Source: Pseudomonadota bacterium (GTDB lineage Bacteria > Pseudomonadota > Alphaproteobacteria > Rhodospirillales > Casp-alpha2). Taken from it: a stretch of DNA of 49,867 nt. Of the stretch, positions 36,835 to 49,273 are shown piece after piece (the first letter of the stretch is position 1; every line of letters begins with the position of its first letter). The position numbers and the translations under genes are program-made. Location: assembly GCA_027624235.1 (NCBI GenBank), contig JAQBYB010000016.1, positions 1 to 49,867 of the forward strand, in the 5' to 3' direction. Under the pieces are notes generated by a model. That model had not been told where the DNA came from. It ran no database searches and saw only the letters and a list, made by a program, of their open reading frames with translations.

Positions 36835-37762
36835 GCAAGCCCCTCCGGCCCTGATCGAACGGCTGCCGGCCGTGCGCGGTGACCTGGAGGCCGATGCGCC
36901 GATGGCGCGCTATACCTGGTTCAAGGTCGGCGGTCCGGCCGAAGTTTTATTCCAACCGGATGACGCCGATGATCTGGCCCAATTCCTGGCGGCGAAGCCA
37001 GCCGATGTGCCGGTGACAATCATCGGAACGGCATCCAACATCATCATCCGCGACGGCGGCATTGCAGGGGTCGTTGTCCGCATCGGGCGGGGGTTTGCGG
37101 ATATCCACATAGACGCTGACGAAATCACCGCCGGGGCCGGGGCTAATGACCTCCACGTGGCCCGCCATGCCCGAGACGCCGGGCTCGGTGGCCTCGAATT
37201 TTTGTGTGGCATTCCCGGCGCGCTCGGCGGTGCGCTGAGGATGAATGCCGGTGCCTACGGGCGTGAAATCGCGGATGTTCTGATTGATGCCGAGGCCGTC
37301 GATGGGGCCGGCGGCGTTCATCGACTGAAAGTGTCCGAATTTGATTTCGGCTATCGCCATTGCGGTGCGCCGGCGGACTGGATTTTCACCAGAGTCCGGC
37401 TTAAAGGCAGCCCCGCCGATCCAGATGAAATCAGCCGCCGCATGGATGAAATTCAAGCCGAACGGGAAACCACGCAGCCGATCAAGACGCCGACGGGCGG
37501 CTCGACGTTTACCAATCCTGAAGGCATCAAGGCGTGGAAGCTGATCGAAAAAGCCGGTTGCCGGGGGCTTCGGCGCGGCGGCGCGCAAGTGTCCAATCTG
37601 CATTGTAATTTCCTGATTAACACCGGCGGCGCCACCGCCGCCGACCTGGAAGGGTTGGGCGAAGACATTCGCCGCCGGGTGTTCGACGACAGCGGCGTCA
37701 AATTGGAATGGGAAATCCGGCGTATTGGCCATTTTGGGTCTGAACAAGGAGACTCGGCATGA
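36821..37762 (+). CDS. murB: UDP-N-acetylenolpyruvoylglucosamine reductase
   Basis: 313 aa from ATG 36821, set by AAGGAGG 6 bases before it and lying inside the end of murC. FAD-binding domain with [34 protein letters not shown] and [20 protein letters not shown]. Catalytic region: Arg in [12 protein letters not shown], the proton-donating Ser in [12 protein letters not shown] (usually VSEKHANF) and a late Glu in EWEIRRIG. Makes UDP-MurNAc, the substrate of the MurC just upstream. Confidence 0.96.
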   Translation: MMPVKQAPPALIERLPAVRGDLEADAPMARYTWFKVGGPAEVLFQPDDADDLAQFLAAKPADVPVTIIGTASNIIIRDGGIAGVVVRIGRGFADIHIDADEITAGAGANDLHVARHARDAGLGGLEFLCGIPGALGGALRMNAGAYGREIADVLIDAEAVDGAGGVHRLKVSEFDFGYRHCGAPADWIFTRVRLKGSPADPDEISRRMDEIQAERETTQPIKTPTGGSTFTNPEGIKAWKLIEKAGCRGLRRGGAQVSNLHCNFLINTGGATAADLEGLGEDIRRRVFDDSGVKLEWEIRRIGHFGSEQGDSA

Positions 37763-38664
37763 GCAGGCAAGTCGCGGTCCTGATGGGCGGATGGTCGGCG
37801 GAACGGGAAGTCTCTCTGGTGTCCGGCGCGGCGGTTTCCAAATCGCTGGCCGCCGCCGGGATGACGGTTACCTCCATCGATGTGCAGCGCGACATGGGGG
37901 CGTTGATGACCCGCCTGTACCCGCGCCCCGATGCGATCTTCAACGCGCTGCACGGGCGCTTCGGCGAAGACGGTTGTGTCCAGGGGGTGTTGGATATTCT
38001 CGACATTCCCTACACCCATTCGGGATTGCTGGCCTCGGCGCTGGCGATGGACAAGCCGATGGCGAAAAGGCTGTTTGCCGATGCCGGTATTCCAGTCGCC
38101 GAACACAAAATCGCCTCCCGTGACGAAATTATGGCCGGCGACGTCATGGACCGGCCTTATGTGGTCAAGCCCCTGAACGAAGGCTCCAGTGTCGGCGTTC
38201 ATATTGTCCCCGAAGGCGATAACGAGCCGTTGTTCAATGATACCGGCTGGCCTTATGGCGATCGGGTCATGGTCGAAAAATACATCCCCGGCCGCGAATT
38301 GACCGTTTCGGTAATGGGCGACAGGGCGCTCGGCGTCACCGAAATCAAAACCGGCCGGGAATTCTACGATTACCAAGCCAAGTACGAAAAAGGCGGCTCG
38401 CACCATGTCGTTCCCGCCGAGATTGAGCCCGCCGTCGCCGAGGAAGCCATGCGGCTTGCCGTGTTGGCGCACCAGACGCTCGGCTGCCGGGGCCTGTCCA
38501 GGGCCGACTTCCGCTACGACGGCAAGCAACTTTATTTGCTCGAAATCAATACCCAGCCCGGCATGACGCCGACCTCGCTGGTCCCGGAACAAGCGGCCCA
38601 CGCCAATATTTCGTTCCAAGAGTTGGTGGTTTGGATGGTCGATAACGCGGAGTGCGACTCATGA
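37759..38664 (+). CDS. ddl: D-alanine-D-alanine ligase
   Basis: 301 aa ATP-grasp enzyme. VLMGGWSAEREVSLVSGAAV at the N-terminus, NALHGRFGEDGCVQGVLDIL, PYVVKPLNEGSSVGVHIV, YIPGRELTVSVMG, and FRYDGKQLYLLEINTQPGMT with the magnesium-binding Asp/Glu/Asn. Produces the dipeptide for MurF. Starts and ends in 4-base overlaps with murB and ftsQ. Confidence 0.97.
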   Translation: MSRQVAVLMGGWSAEREVSLVSGAAVSKSLAAAGMTVTSIDVQRDMGALMTRLYPRPDAIFNALHGRFGEDGCVQGVLDILDIPYTHSGLLASALAMDKPMAKRLFADAGIPVAEHKIASRDEIMAGDVMDRPYVVKPLNEGSSVGVHIVPEGDNEPLFNDTGWPYGDRVMVEKYIPGRELTVSVMGDRALGVTEIKTGREFYDYQAKYEKGGSHHVVPAEIEPAVAEEAMRLAVLAHQTLGCRGLSRADFRYDGKQLYLLEINTQPGMTPTSLVPEQAAHANISFQELVVWMVDNAECDS

Positions 38665-39509
38665 GTAAAAAGCAGAGCCCGAAATTCGTAAGACAGGGAC
38701 AACCGCGTCGGCGGGTGGTTCCGTTCTGGCGGCACCGTTATATGCAAGGCGTTCTGGTCGTGTTGTTGATCGCCCTTGCCGCCGGTGGCGGTTGGCGGCT
38801 TTGGCAATCGGGTTGGGTCACGGCCTCGGTCGAGCGGGCTAAATGGAAACTGATCGCGGTATCGGCGGAGGTTGGCTTCAAGGTTAATGAAATTCTGGTC
38901 GTTGGCAGAAGCGAGACCAGGCAAAAAGATCTTCTGGCTGCCGTTCGTCTGGTCCGGGGTGCGCCAATTCTGGCGTTTGACCTGGAAGCCGCGCAGAAGC
39001 GGATCAAATCGCTGCCGTGGATCAAGTCGGCGACGGTGGAACGCATGTTGCCCGATACCGTGTTGCTGACCGTCGTGGAACGCAAGCCCATGGCCATGTG
39101 GCAGCACCAGGGGGTTTTTGCGCTGATCGACACCGATGGTGAAGTCATTTTGAAAACCGGGCTTGAGCGGTTCTCCGATCTATTGGTGGTGGTCGGTGGC
39201 GATGCGCCGAAGCACGCCGCCGAATTGCTGAAGGACCTGGCCACGGAACCGCAGTTGATGACCATGGTCAAGGCCGCCGTTCGTGTCGGTGGCCGGCGCT
39301 GGAACCTGCGTCTCAAGGGCGACATCGATGTGCGCCTGCCCGAGGAAAATGCCGCCGGCGCTTGGACCCGGCTGGCGGAATACGAAAAAAACCATCAGGT
39401 GCTGGAACGCGACGTTCGGATTTTGGATCTGCGTCTGCCCGACCGGCTGATCGTTCGCAAACCGCCCCGTCCGGCAAAGCCGGCCAGGGGCAAACGGCAA
39501 GAGACTTAG
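38661..39509 (+). CDS. ftsQ: Cell division protein FtsQ
   Basis: 282 aa from ATG 38661. A basic cytoplasmic N-terminus (~27 residues), one transmembrane helix (MQGVLVVLLIALAAGGGW), then a POTRA domain (KVNEILVVGRSETRQKDLLA; SLPWIKSATVERMLPDTVLL) and the FtsQ domain with VERKPMAMWQ and ALIDTDGEVI. Recruits FtsL-FtsB and regulates septal synthesis. Sits between ddl and ftsA as in other alphaproteobacteria. Confidence 0.94.
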   Translation: MSKKQSPKFVRQGQPRRRVVPFWRHRYMQGVLVVLLIALAAGGGWRLWQSGWVTASVERAKWKLIAVSAEVGFKVNEILVVGRSETRQKDLLAAVRLVRGAPILAFDLEAAQKRIKSLPWIKSATVERMLPDTVLLTVVERKPMAMWQHQGVFALIDTDGEVILKTGLERFSDLLVVVGGDAPKHAAELLKDLATEPQLMTMVKAAVRVGGRRWNLRLKGDIDVRLPEENAAGAWTRLAEYEKNHQVLERDVRILDLRLPDRLIVRKPPRPAKPARGKRQET

Positions 39510-39512
39510 GCC

Positions 39513-40796
39513 ATGAAGAAAAAAAACACCCATAAAAGAGCCAGAAGCGGTCTTGTCGCGGCCCTGGATATCGGCACCACCAAGGTCTGCTGTTTGATCG
39601 CCCGCCTGGGCGGCGACCGCAGCCAGGGCTTAAGCGACGGCATAAAAATAATCGGCATCGGTCATCAGGTGTCGAAGGGATTGCGGTCCGGCACCATCGT
39701 CGATCTGGATGAAACCGAGGCCTCAATCCGGGCCACCGTCGAAGCCGCCGAACAGATGGCCGGTGAAAATATTCAGGGCGTGGTCGTCAATCTTTCCTGC
39801 GGCCAGCCGGAATCACGCCTGATCGCGTATGAAATATCCATCGCCGGTCATGAAATCGGCGACGCCGACGTGCGCCGCATCCTTGACCCATCGGTGCTGA
39901 TCAACGGGATGGCCAAGGAACGCGAACTGATTCACACCATCCCCGTCGGCTATTCCATCGACGGTAATCGCGGCGTGCGCGACCCGCGCGGCATGTTCGG
40001 CGAACGCCTGGGCGTCAATATGCACGTCATCAGCGGCCTCAGCGGGGCCGTGCGGAATCTGGAAACCGCCGTCGTGCGCTGCCATTTGGAAGTCGAAAAT
40101 AAGATCGTTTCCCCCTTCGCCTCCGGGCTGGCGACCTTGGTCGAGGATGAAGTTCAGTTGGGCGTTACCTGCATCGACATGGGCGGCGGCACCACATCGA
40201 TCTCGGTTTTCTTCGATGGCGAACTGGTCCACACCGATTCCATTCCCGTCGGCGGCGTTCACGTTACCAACGATATTGCCCGTGGCCTGTCGACCCCGCT
40301 CGCTCAAGCGGAGCGGATGAAGACATTGTACGGCAATGCATTGGGGTCTGCGTCTGATGATCGCGAAGTCATCACCGCCCCCCTGGTCGGCGAGGAGAAA
40401 AGCTCGGAGTCTAGCCATATCCCACGGTCCATGCTGGTCGGCATCATCCGGCCCCGCATTGAAGAGACGCTGGAAATGGTCCGCGACCGGCTCCAGGCGG
40501 CGGGCTTTGACAAAGTCGCCGGGCGCCGGGTGGTATTGACCGGCGGCGCCAGCCAGCTTCCGGGGGTCCGTGAGTTGGCCAGCAGCATTATCAACAAGCA
40601 GGTCCGCATGGGCCGCCCCAAGACCATGGACGGCATGGCCGAGGCGATTGCCGGGCCGGCCTTTTCGACCTCGGTCGGCCTGCTTCATTTCGCCATCAGC
40701 AATAAGGCCGAGGCGCCAAGCGCCGCCTATTGCCCGCCGGAACAAATCAACCGGGGCTTCGGCCGCCTCGGACAATGGATACGCGAGAATTTTTGA
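39513..40796 (+). CDS. ftsA: Cell division protein FtsA
   Basis: 427 aa actin-fold ATPase. VAALDIGTTKVCCLIARLGG (phosphate 1), TCIDMGGGTTSISVFFDGEL (phosphate 2), VVLTGGASQLPGVRELASSI (adenosine motif), and the SHS2-type 1C insertion around 90-170. The last residues, GRLGQWIRENF, are the amphipathic helix that anchors FtsA and FtsZ to the inner membrane. Starts 3 bases after ftsQ. Confidence 0.96.
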   Translation: MKKKNTHKRARSGLVAALDIGTTKVCCLIARLGGDRSQGLSDGIKIIGIGHQVSKGLRSGTIVDLDETEASIRATVEAAEQMAGENIQGVVVNLSCGQPESRLIAYEISIAGHEIGDADVRRILDPSVLINGMAKERELIHTIPVGYSIDGNRGVRDPRGMFGERLGVNMHVISGLSGAVRNLETAVVRCHLEVENKIVSPFASGLATLVEDEVQLGVTCIDMGGGTTSISVFFDGELVHTDSIPVGGVHVTNDIARGLSTPLAQAERMKTLYGNALGSASDDREVITAPLVGEEKSSESSHIPRSMLVGIIRPRIEETLEMVRDRLQAAGFDKVAGRRVVLTGGASQLPGVRELASSIINKQVRMGRPKTMDGMAEAIAGPAFSTSVGLLHFAISNKAEAPSAAYCPPEQINRGFGRLGQWIRENF

Positions 40797-40862
40797 TGAG
40801 AGCTTTGTTTGAACACTTAATCCAAATGCCGCCACTGAAGACCGGCGGCTTCCAATTTACCG

Positions 40863-40878
40863 CGGTGGATATCCACCG
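40863..40878. promoter_or_regulatory. 16-bp perfect palindrome upstream of ftsZ
   Basis: CGGTGGATATCCACCG reads the same on both strands. It lies in the 121-base ftsA-ftsZ gap, 39 bases before the ftsZ ATG and ~27 before its AAGGAGG. Position and symmetry suggest a dimeric repressor site or an RNA hairpin in the ftsZ leader. No named regulator is matched. Confidence 0.5.
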
Positions 40879-40917
40879 TCTTTGTCATTTCAAGTTGCCA
40901 CAAATAAGGAGGTTACC

Positions 40918-42789
40918 ATGAGCATCAACCTGACCGTGCCGGACGATAATAACCATATGCTAAAGCCTAAACTCACTGTCATCGGCGTCGGTGGCGCCGG
41001 CGGCAATGCCGTTAACAACATGATCAGGGCCGAGTTGGGGGGCGTCGAATTCATCGTTGCCAACACCGACTCCCAGGCCTTGTCCCAATCGGGCACCCAA
41101 CGCCGCATTCAATTGGGCTCCAAGTTGACCGAGGGTCTCGGCGCGGGGTCACGACCGGAGGTCGGTCGCGGCGCGGCGGAGGAATCGATCAACGAGATCA
41201 TCGCCGAGTTGGAGGGTGTCCACATGGCCTTCATCGCCGCCGGCATGGGCGGCGGCACCGGCACCGGTGGCGCCCCGGTGATTGCCCGGGCAGCCAGGGA
41301 ACGAGGCATTCTGACCGTCGGCGTGGTCACCAAGCCGTTCCAATTCGAGGGCACGCACCGGATGAAACAAGCCGAGGCCGGGATCGCGGATCTGGAACAG
41401 TACGTCGATACACTGATCGTCATTCCCAATCAGAACCTGTTCCGCATCGCCAATGAAAAGACCACCTTCGCCGATGCCTTCGCGATGGCCGACGAGGTGC
41501 TCTATTCCGGCGTCCGCGGCGTTACCGACCTGATGGTGATGCCGGGCCTGATTAACCTGGACTTCGCCGATATCCGCTCGGTGATGAGCGAAATGGGCAA
41601 GGCCATGATGGGCACCGGCGAAGCCGAGGGCGAACGCCGTGCCCTGGATGCGGCGGAAGCGGCCATCGCCAACCCGCTGCTGGACGACACCTCGATGAAG
41701 GGGGCCAAGGGGGTTCTTATCAACATCACCGGCGGCATGGACATCACGCTGTTTGAAGTCGATGAAGCCGCCAACCGCATCCGCGCCGAGGTCGATGATG
41801 GCGCCTATATCATCGTCGGTTCGGCCTTCGATCCGTCATTGGAGGGCATCATGCGGGTATCCGTGGTCGCCACCGGAATCGATGCCAATGCCGCCCAGAT
41901 GGCATTGCCGACGATGTTGCATCTGGCCGATCAGTTGGAAAAATCCGCGCCGGTGACATTTAAATCCGATCCCAGGCCCGAAACCTATCAGGCCCCGGCA
42001 ATGGACTCCGGTTTTGAAGCGGTGATGCAAAACAGGATCGAGACCGAGCCTGAGTCGGAACCTGAACTGGAAACCGACATCCCGCCTGCAGCCGGGGAAT
42101 TGCCGGTCGAGGCGATGGCCGAGTTGGCGGATCAATCGGGGATCGAATCGGTTGCCGGATCGGATGACCAAATGGTCGATGAATCCGATGATTCTGCCGA
42201 CGATGCCCCTGAGGATGATATTGCCGCCTTGGCGGTATCTGAATCGGAAACCCCGCCCGCGGCGATGCCGTCGATGGGCGCCACCGATGCCTTCATTCCG
42301 GCGCGAGCGGTACAATCGAGCGAATCGATTAAGGCGAAAATCGGCGATAACGCCACTAAAAGTCGGGACACCGTCGCCGCCGGCGCTGCCCCGGAACCGG
42401 TGGCCGAATTGCCAAAGCCGGCTAAAAAAATCAGCCTTTTTGAACGGGTGACAGGCGGCGGTCGGGCGGCTTTTGGAAAGAAGGTTCAGGAACCGCCGAA
42501 ACCACAGGAAAAGGCGGAAGGTATTGAAATAAATGATATTTCCGCAGTAGTAGAAGCCCCCGCGGCGATCCCTGAGCCGGAACTGTCGTTGGTTTCCGAG
42601 GCCCCCGAGGCCCCGGAAATTTCCGCTCTCTCCGAGGATACCAATGGGGCCGTTGCGGAGGCCGTCACGGAGGCCGAGGAAACCGAACAATCGCTCGGCG
42701 GGATGGATATCGAAGACCGCCTGCCGGTAAGCGAAAGCACCGACGACCTGTTGGATATTCCGGCGTTTCTTCGTCGTCAGGCGAATTGA
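40918..42789 (+). CDS. ftsZ: Tubulin-like division GTPase FtsZ with very long C-terminal linker
   Basis: 623 aa from ATG 40918 (AAGGAGG 6 bases upstream). The globular GTPase domain fills residues ~15-335: [15 protein letters not shown], the signature GMGGGTGTG at 110-118, and the T7 loop [11 protein letters not shown]. An unusually long (~275 residues) acidic, Pro/Ala/Glu-rich linker follows, interrupted by a basic stretch ([20 protein letters not shown]). The end [14 protein letters not shown] is the conserved peptide that binds FtsA. Most bacterial FtsZ proteins are ~350-450 aa. Forms the Z-ring. Confidence 0.97.
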   Translation: MSINLTVPDDNNHMLKPKLTVIGVGGAGGNAVNNMIRAELGGVEFIVANTDSQALSQSGTQRRIQLGSKLTEGLGAGSRPEVGRGAAEESINEIIAELEGVHMAFIAAGMGGGTGTGGAPVIARAARERGILTVGVVTKPFQFEGTHRMKQAEAGIADLEQYVDTLIVIPNQNLFRIANEKTTFADAFAMADEVLYSGVRGVTDLMVMPGLINLDFADIRSVMSEMGKAMMGTGEAEGERRALDAAEAAIANPLLDDTSMKGAKGVLINITGGMDITLFEVDEAANRIRAEVDDGAYIIVGSAFDPSLEGIMRVSVVATGIDANAAQMALPTMLHLADQLEKSAPVTFKSDPRPETYQAPAMDSGFEAVMQNRIETEPESEPELETDIPPAAGELPVEAMAELADQSGIESVAGSDDQMVDESDDSADDAPEDDIAALAVSESETPPAAMPSMGATDAFIPARAVQSSESIKAKIGDNATKSRDTVAAGAAPEPVAELPKPAKKISLFERVTGGGRAAFGKKVQEPPKPQEKAEGIEINDISAVVEAPAAIPEPELSLVSEAPEAPEISALSEDTNGAVAEAVTEAEETEQSLGGMDIEDRLPVSESTDDLLDIPAFLRRQAN

Positions 42790-42800
42790 CGGGACAATAC

Positions 42801-42842
42801 TTAACCGATTGTTAATAAGGAGTTATCGTGGGTAACAATCGG
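42801..42842 (+). promoter_or_regulatory. CtrA-type box embedded in a 10-bp inverted repeat between ftsZ and lpxC
   Basis: TTAACCGATTGTTAA (42801-42815) is an exact TTAA-N7-TTAA, the full recognition site of the alphaproteobacterial cell-cycle regulator CtrA. It overlaps the left arm of a perfect inverted repeat, CCGATTGTTA (42805-42814) and TAACAATCGG (42833-42842), separated by 18 bases. No T-run follows the repeat. Likely control of lpxC, or processing/termination of the ftsZ message. Confidence 0.6.
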
Positions 42843-42862
42843 AAACAAAGAGTGATTTGAGT

Positions 42863-42899
42863 GGCTTCCGGGATGTTGTTAAACACATTATCGGAAGCC
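42863..42899 (+). other. Hairpin in the lpxC leader
   Basis: GGCTTCCG (42863-42870) and CGGAAGCC (42892-42899) form an 8-bp perfect stem; the 21-base loop contains a smaller TGTT/AACA pairing. It ends 44 bases before the lpxC start. It could be a terminator lacking a T-run or a leader structure affecting lpxC translation. Confidence 0.4.
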
Positions 42900-42943
42900 G
42901 CTTAGTTCGCGAATAAACAAGAATATTAGGGGAAGACGTTTCC

Positions 42944-43876
42944 ATGCTGGAAACCGGAGCCATCAAACAACGGACCCTTAAAACATCCATCAACTGTTCC
43001 GGCGTGGCGTTACACTCCGGGGCAAAGGTGTCGATGACCCTTAATCCGGCTCCCGCTGACAGCGGCATCTCCTTCACGCGTACCGATATCGTCGGCCGCG
43101 ACGCCGTGATCCCGGCCAAATGGGACCATGTCGTCGATACCCGCATGTGCACGACCCTCGGCAATGATGATGGCGTCACCATCGGCACGGTCGAACACCT
43201 GATGGCGGCCCTGGCCGGGTGCGGCATCGACAATGCGGTGATCGAATTGAACGGCGAGGAAGTCCCGATCATGGACGGCTCGTCACAGCCCTTCGTCTTC
43301 CTGATTGAATGCGCCGGTGTGGTCGAACAGGATGCGCCCAAGCGCATCATCCGGGTATTGAAAACCGTTTCCGTCAATGGCGGTGCGGCCCGGCTTTGCC
43401 CCGGCCCGCACCTGTCCCTGGATTTCGAAATCGATTTCGACAATGACATGGTTTCCCAACAATCCCTTTCCATTGGTGTCGTCAACGGCAGTTTCGCCAA
43501 GGAACTGGCCCGCGCCCGGACCTTCGGGTTCCTCCAGGACGTCGAAGCGCTTAGGGCCGCCGGGTTGGCCAAGGGTGGTTCCCTGGAAAACGCCATCGTC
43601 GTCAGCGGCAACGAAGTAATGAACGAAGGCGGCTTACGCTACGACGACGAATTCGTCCGCCACAAGATGCTGGATGCCTTGGGCGACCTGTATTTGGCCG
43701 GTGCCGCGATTATCGGCGGTTTCCATGGCGTCTGTTCCGGGCACGCCACCAACAACATGCTGCTGAAAGCATTGTTCGCCGACCCGGAAGCCTGGAAACG
43801 GGATGTTTTGCAGGGCCATGAGGCGTTGTCGGCCATTGACGGCGGTATTTATCCAGAAATGACGGCAACGGCCTGA
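42944..43876 (+). CDS. lpxC: UDP-3-O-acyl-N-acetylglucosamine deacetylase
   Basis: 310 aa. Zinc ligands His85 (GTVEHLMAAL), His240 and Asp244 (DEFVRHKMLDALGD), with general-acid His267 (CSGHATNN). QRTLKTSINCSGVALHSG at the N-terminus and VPIMDGSSQPF complete the pattern. Commits the cell to lipid A synthesis, so the outer membrane contains lipopolysaccharide. Separated from ftsZ by 154 bases of regulatory sequence and closed by a strong terminator. Confidence 0.97.
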   Translation: MLETGAIKQRTLKTSINCSGVALHSGAKVSMTLNPAPADSGISFTRTDIVGRDAVIPAKWDHVVDTRMCTTLGNDDGVTIGTVEHLMAALAGCGIDNAVIELNGEEVPIMDGSSQPFVFLIECAGVVEQDAPKRIIRVLKTVSVNGGAARLCPGPHLSLDFEIDFDNDMVSQQSLSIGVVNGSFAKELARARTFGFLQDVEALRAAGLAKGGSLENAIVVSGNEVMNEGGLRYDDEFVRHKMLDALGDLYLAGAAIIGGFHGVCSGHATNNMLLKALFADPEAWKRDVLQGHEALSAIDGGIYPEMTATA

Positions 43877-43912
43877 TCCGAGTCTGAAAACCACCCTAAT
43901 TTCGATTTTTTG

Positions 43913-43940
43913 CCCGCCCTGCTTCGGCGGGGTTTTTTTT
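43913..43940 (+). terminator. Intrinsic terminator after lpxC
   Basis: CCCGCC (43913-43918), loop CTGCTTC, GGCGGG (43926-43931), then G and eight T (43933-43940). A classic rho-independent terminator closing the lpxC transcript. Confidence 0.92.
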
Positions 43941-44038
43941 GTCGTTTTGTTGGTCCTTTGCATGGTTCTGGGGCCGCGCCCGCGATATAATTTCGGCTTA
44001 GGCCCGTAAGGGCCGGCGTAAGCGCACAGGTATTGCTG

Positions 44039-44845
44039 ATGACTAATTTTAAATTTTTGCGAGGGCCGTTGTGTGTCGCGTTGGCGGCGGTTTTGTTGCT
44101 TGGCGCCTGTTCGGCAAAAAAGAAAGAATACGTCGAGCGGCCGGTTGAGACGCTCTACAACGAGGCCATGGATTTTATGCTTGCCAAGAATTACGGCGAA
44201 GCGACCGAGAAATTCGACGAGGTTGAACGCCAGCACCCTTATTCCCAGTGGGCCAACAAGGCGCAATTAATGGGTGCCTACAGTTATTATCTGAGCAACC
44301 GCTATGATGACGCCATCGTATCCCTGGATCGGTTCATCCAATTACACCCCACCAGCCGGGACGTTCCCTATGCTTTCTACCTTAAAGGGTTGAGTTACTA
44401 CGAGCAGATTTCCGATGTTGCCCGCGACCAGAAAATGACCGAATTGGCGCTGTCGACGCTGGACGATTTGGTCAAGCGCTATCCGAAAAGCAAATACGCG
44501 CGTGATGCAAAGGTGAAGTTGGACCTGACCCGCGACCATCTGGCCGGCAAGGAAATGGAAATCGGGCGCTACTATCACAACAAGCGCCAGTATCTTGCCG
44601 CCATCAACCGTTTTAAATCGGTGATCGACAAATTCCAGACCACGACCCATGTCCCCGAGGCGCTGCACCGATTAACCGAGGCCTACCTGGCCTTTGGGCT
44701 TAAGGATGAGGCGAGGAAGACGGCGGCGGTCCTTGGCCATAACTTCCCCGGCAGCGAGTGGTATCTGGATTCCTATAAGATCATGGGCAACAAGGTTGCC
44801 TCGCCGAATATCGAGCCGGAATCCCCCTGGTACAAGGTGTGGTGA
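44039..44845 (+). CDS. bamD: Outer-membrane assembly lipoprotein BamD
   Basis: 268 aa from ATG 44039. Signal peptide with lipobox LLGAC (Cys24 lipidated). Then tetratricopeptide repeats: VETLYNEAMDFMLAKNYGEA, QHPYSQWANKAQLMGAYSYY, HPTSRDVPYAFYLKGLSYYE and RYYHNKRQYLAAINRFKSVI. An essential partner of BamA in inserting beta-barrel proteins. A hairpin GGCCC-GTAA-GGGCC (44001-44014) lies in its leader. Ends 13 bases before recN. Confidence 0.95.
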   Translation: MTNFKFLRGPLCVALAAVLLLGACSAKKKEYVERPVETLYNEAMDFMLAKNYGEATEKFDEVERQHPYSQWANKAQLMGAYSYYLSNRYDDAIVSLDRFIQLHPTSRDVPYAFYLKGLSYYEQISDVARDQKMTELALSTLDDLVKRYPKSKYARDAKVKLDLTRDHLAGKEMEIGRYYHNKRQYLAAINRFKSVIDKFQTTTHVPEALHRLTEAYLAFGLKDEARKTAAVLGHNFPGSEWYLDSYKIMGNKVASPNIEPESPWYKVW

Positions 44846-44858
44846 CGGATTGGTTGGT

Positions 44859-48628
<3,770 letters not shown>

Positions 48629-48864
48629 GGGGGGGTAAAATGATGATATATTGATGAATAAATGATTAAATTATGAGTTTAGGGAGTGTAGCTTAAACCC
48701 TAGTGGGACGACCAGTTGTCCCTTTCACATAGGGGTAGGAGGCTAACCTAATGACAAAGATATTTAAAAACACAAAGGAAATAATTGAGTTATAGCCCAA
48801 AGTGGTGTTTTGGCCTCTGAATCAAGCGGCGACCAGATCGACGTCATTTACCTCAACACCGTCA
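48629..48864. other. AT-rich patch after ligA with stem-loop and mini-ORF
   Basis: Base composition drops sharply to AT-rich after the ligA stop (runs such as TTGATGAATAAATGATTAAA near 48651), unlike all genes to the left. It holds a stem-loop: GGGAC (48705-48709) with GTCCC (48718-48722), enclosed by ACCCTA and TAGGGGT arms up to ~48736. A 14-codon ORF with an excellent ribosome site follows. No recognised RNA family. It looks like foreign or degenerate DNA. Confidence 0.5.
48751..48795 (+). CDS. Possible 14-residue peptide ORF behind a perfect Shine-Dalgarno
   Basis: ATG 48751 to TAG 48795 encodes MTKIFKNTKEIIEL. AGGAGG lies at 48737-48742, 8 bases upstream, directly after the stem-loop, so initiation is plausible. 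It may be a leader peptide, a free micropeptide, or the first codons of a gene whose remainder was lost. No homology is recognised. Confidence 0.3.
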   Translation: MTKIFKNTKEIIEL

Positions 48865-48896
48865 ATATGGAGAGTTAAGTGCACTGTCACTGTAAT
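48865..48896 (+). repeat. Repeat copy A (plus orientation)
   Basis: ATATGGAGAGTTAAGTGCAC at 48865-48884 continuing CTGTCACTGTAAT-like to 48896. It matches copy D at the window end over 30 bases with one difference, and the complement of copies B and C over about 20. It forms the 5' end of the truncated DUF4197 frame. Confidence 0.9.
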
Positions 48897-49244
48897 TTCA
48901 TTACCGAAATGACCCTGGACGATGCAAAACAGATTTACGATGGTTCTAATGACGCCGCGACCCAGTACTTCAAGCGCGTTTCATCGGCTGACTTGGCCAA
49001 GGTCGTCAAACCGGTCGTCGATCAGTCTCTCGCCGAAGTCGGCGCGGTCGCCTCCTATGACCAGCTCATGGGGAAATACTCGGCCCTGCCATTCGTTCCA
49101 GACGTGAAGGCCAACCTGACCGACCACGCCGTCAACATGGCCTTGGAGGGGTTGTTCTTCTATCTTGCCAAAGAGGAGGCCGCCATCCGGCAAAACCCGG
49201 CGAAACGGACAACGGATTTACTGGCCCGGGTTTTCGGCGGTTAA
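48879..49244 (+). pseudogene. DUF4197 protein, N-terminal half replaced by a repeat
   Basis: The frame opens at GTG 48879 inside repeat copy A; its first ten codons (to ITE) come from the repeat and its edge. From MTLDDAKQIYDGSNDAATQY (ATG 48909) to the end it is a clear DUF4197 C-terminal half: YFKRVSSADLAKVVKPVVDQ, SLAEVGAVASYDQLMGKYSA, LPFVPDVKANLTDHAVNMAL, EGLFFYLAKEEAAIRQNPAK and TDLLARVFGG. Intact members are ~220-240 aa with a signal peptide; about 110 residues including the signal are absent here. A truncated cytoplasmic product is conceivable but unlikely to be functional. Confidence 0.8.
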
Positions 49245-49273
49245 ATTACTGAAACTTTACGGAGATACGGCAC

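Noticed and set aside
48822..48878. Minus-strand coding-like tail (TLHIDGVEVNDVDLVAA then stop) next to repeat copy A
   Set aside because: Reads like a natural protein end, but the upstream part runs antisense through the DUF4197 fragment, so no gene can be defined.
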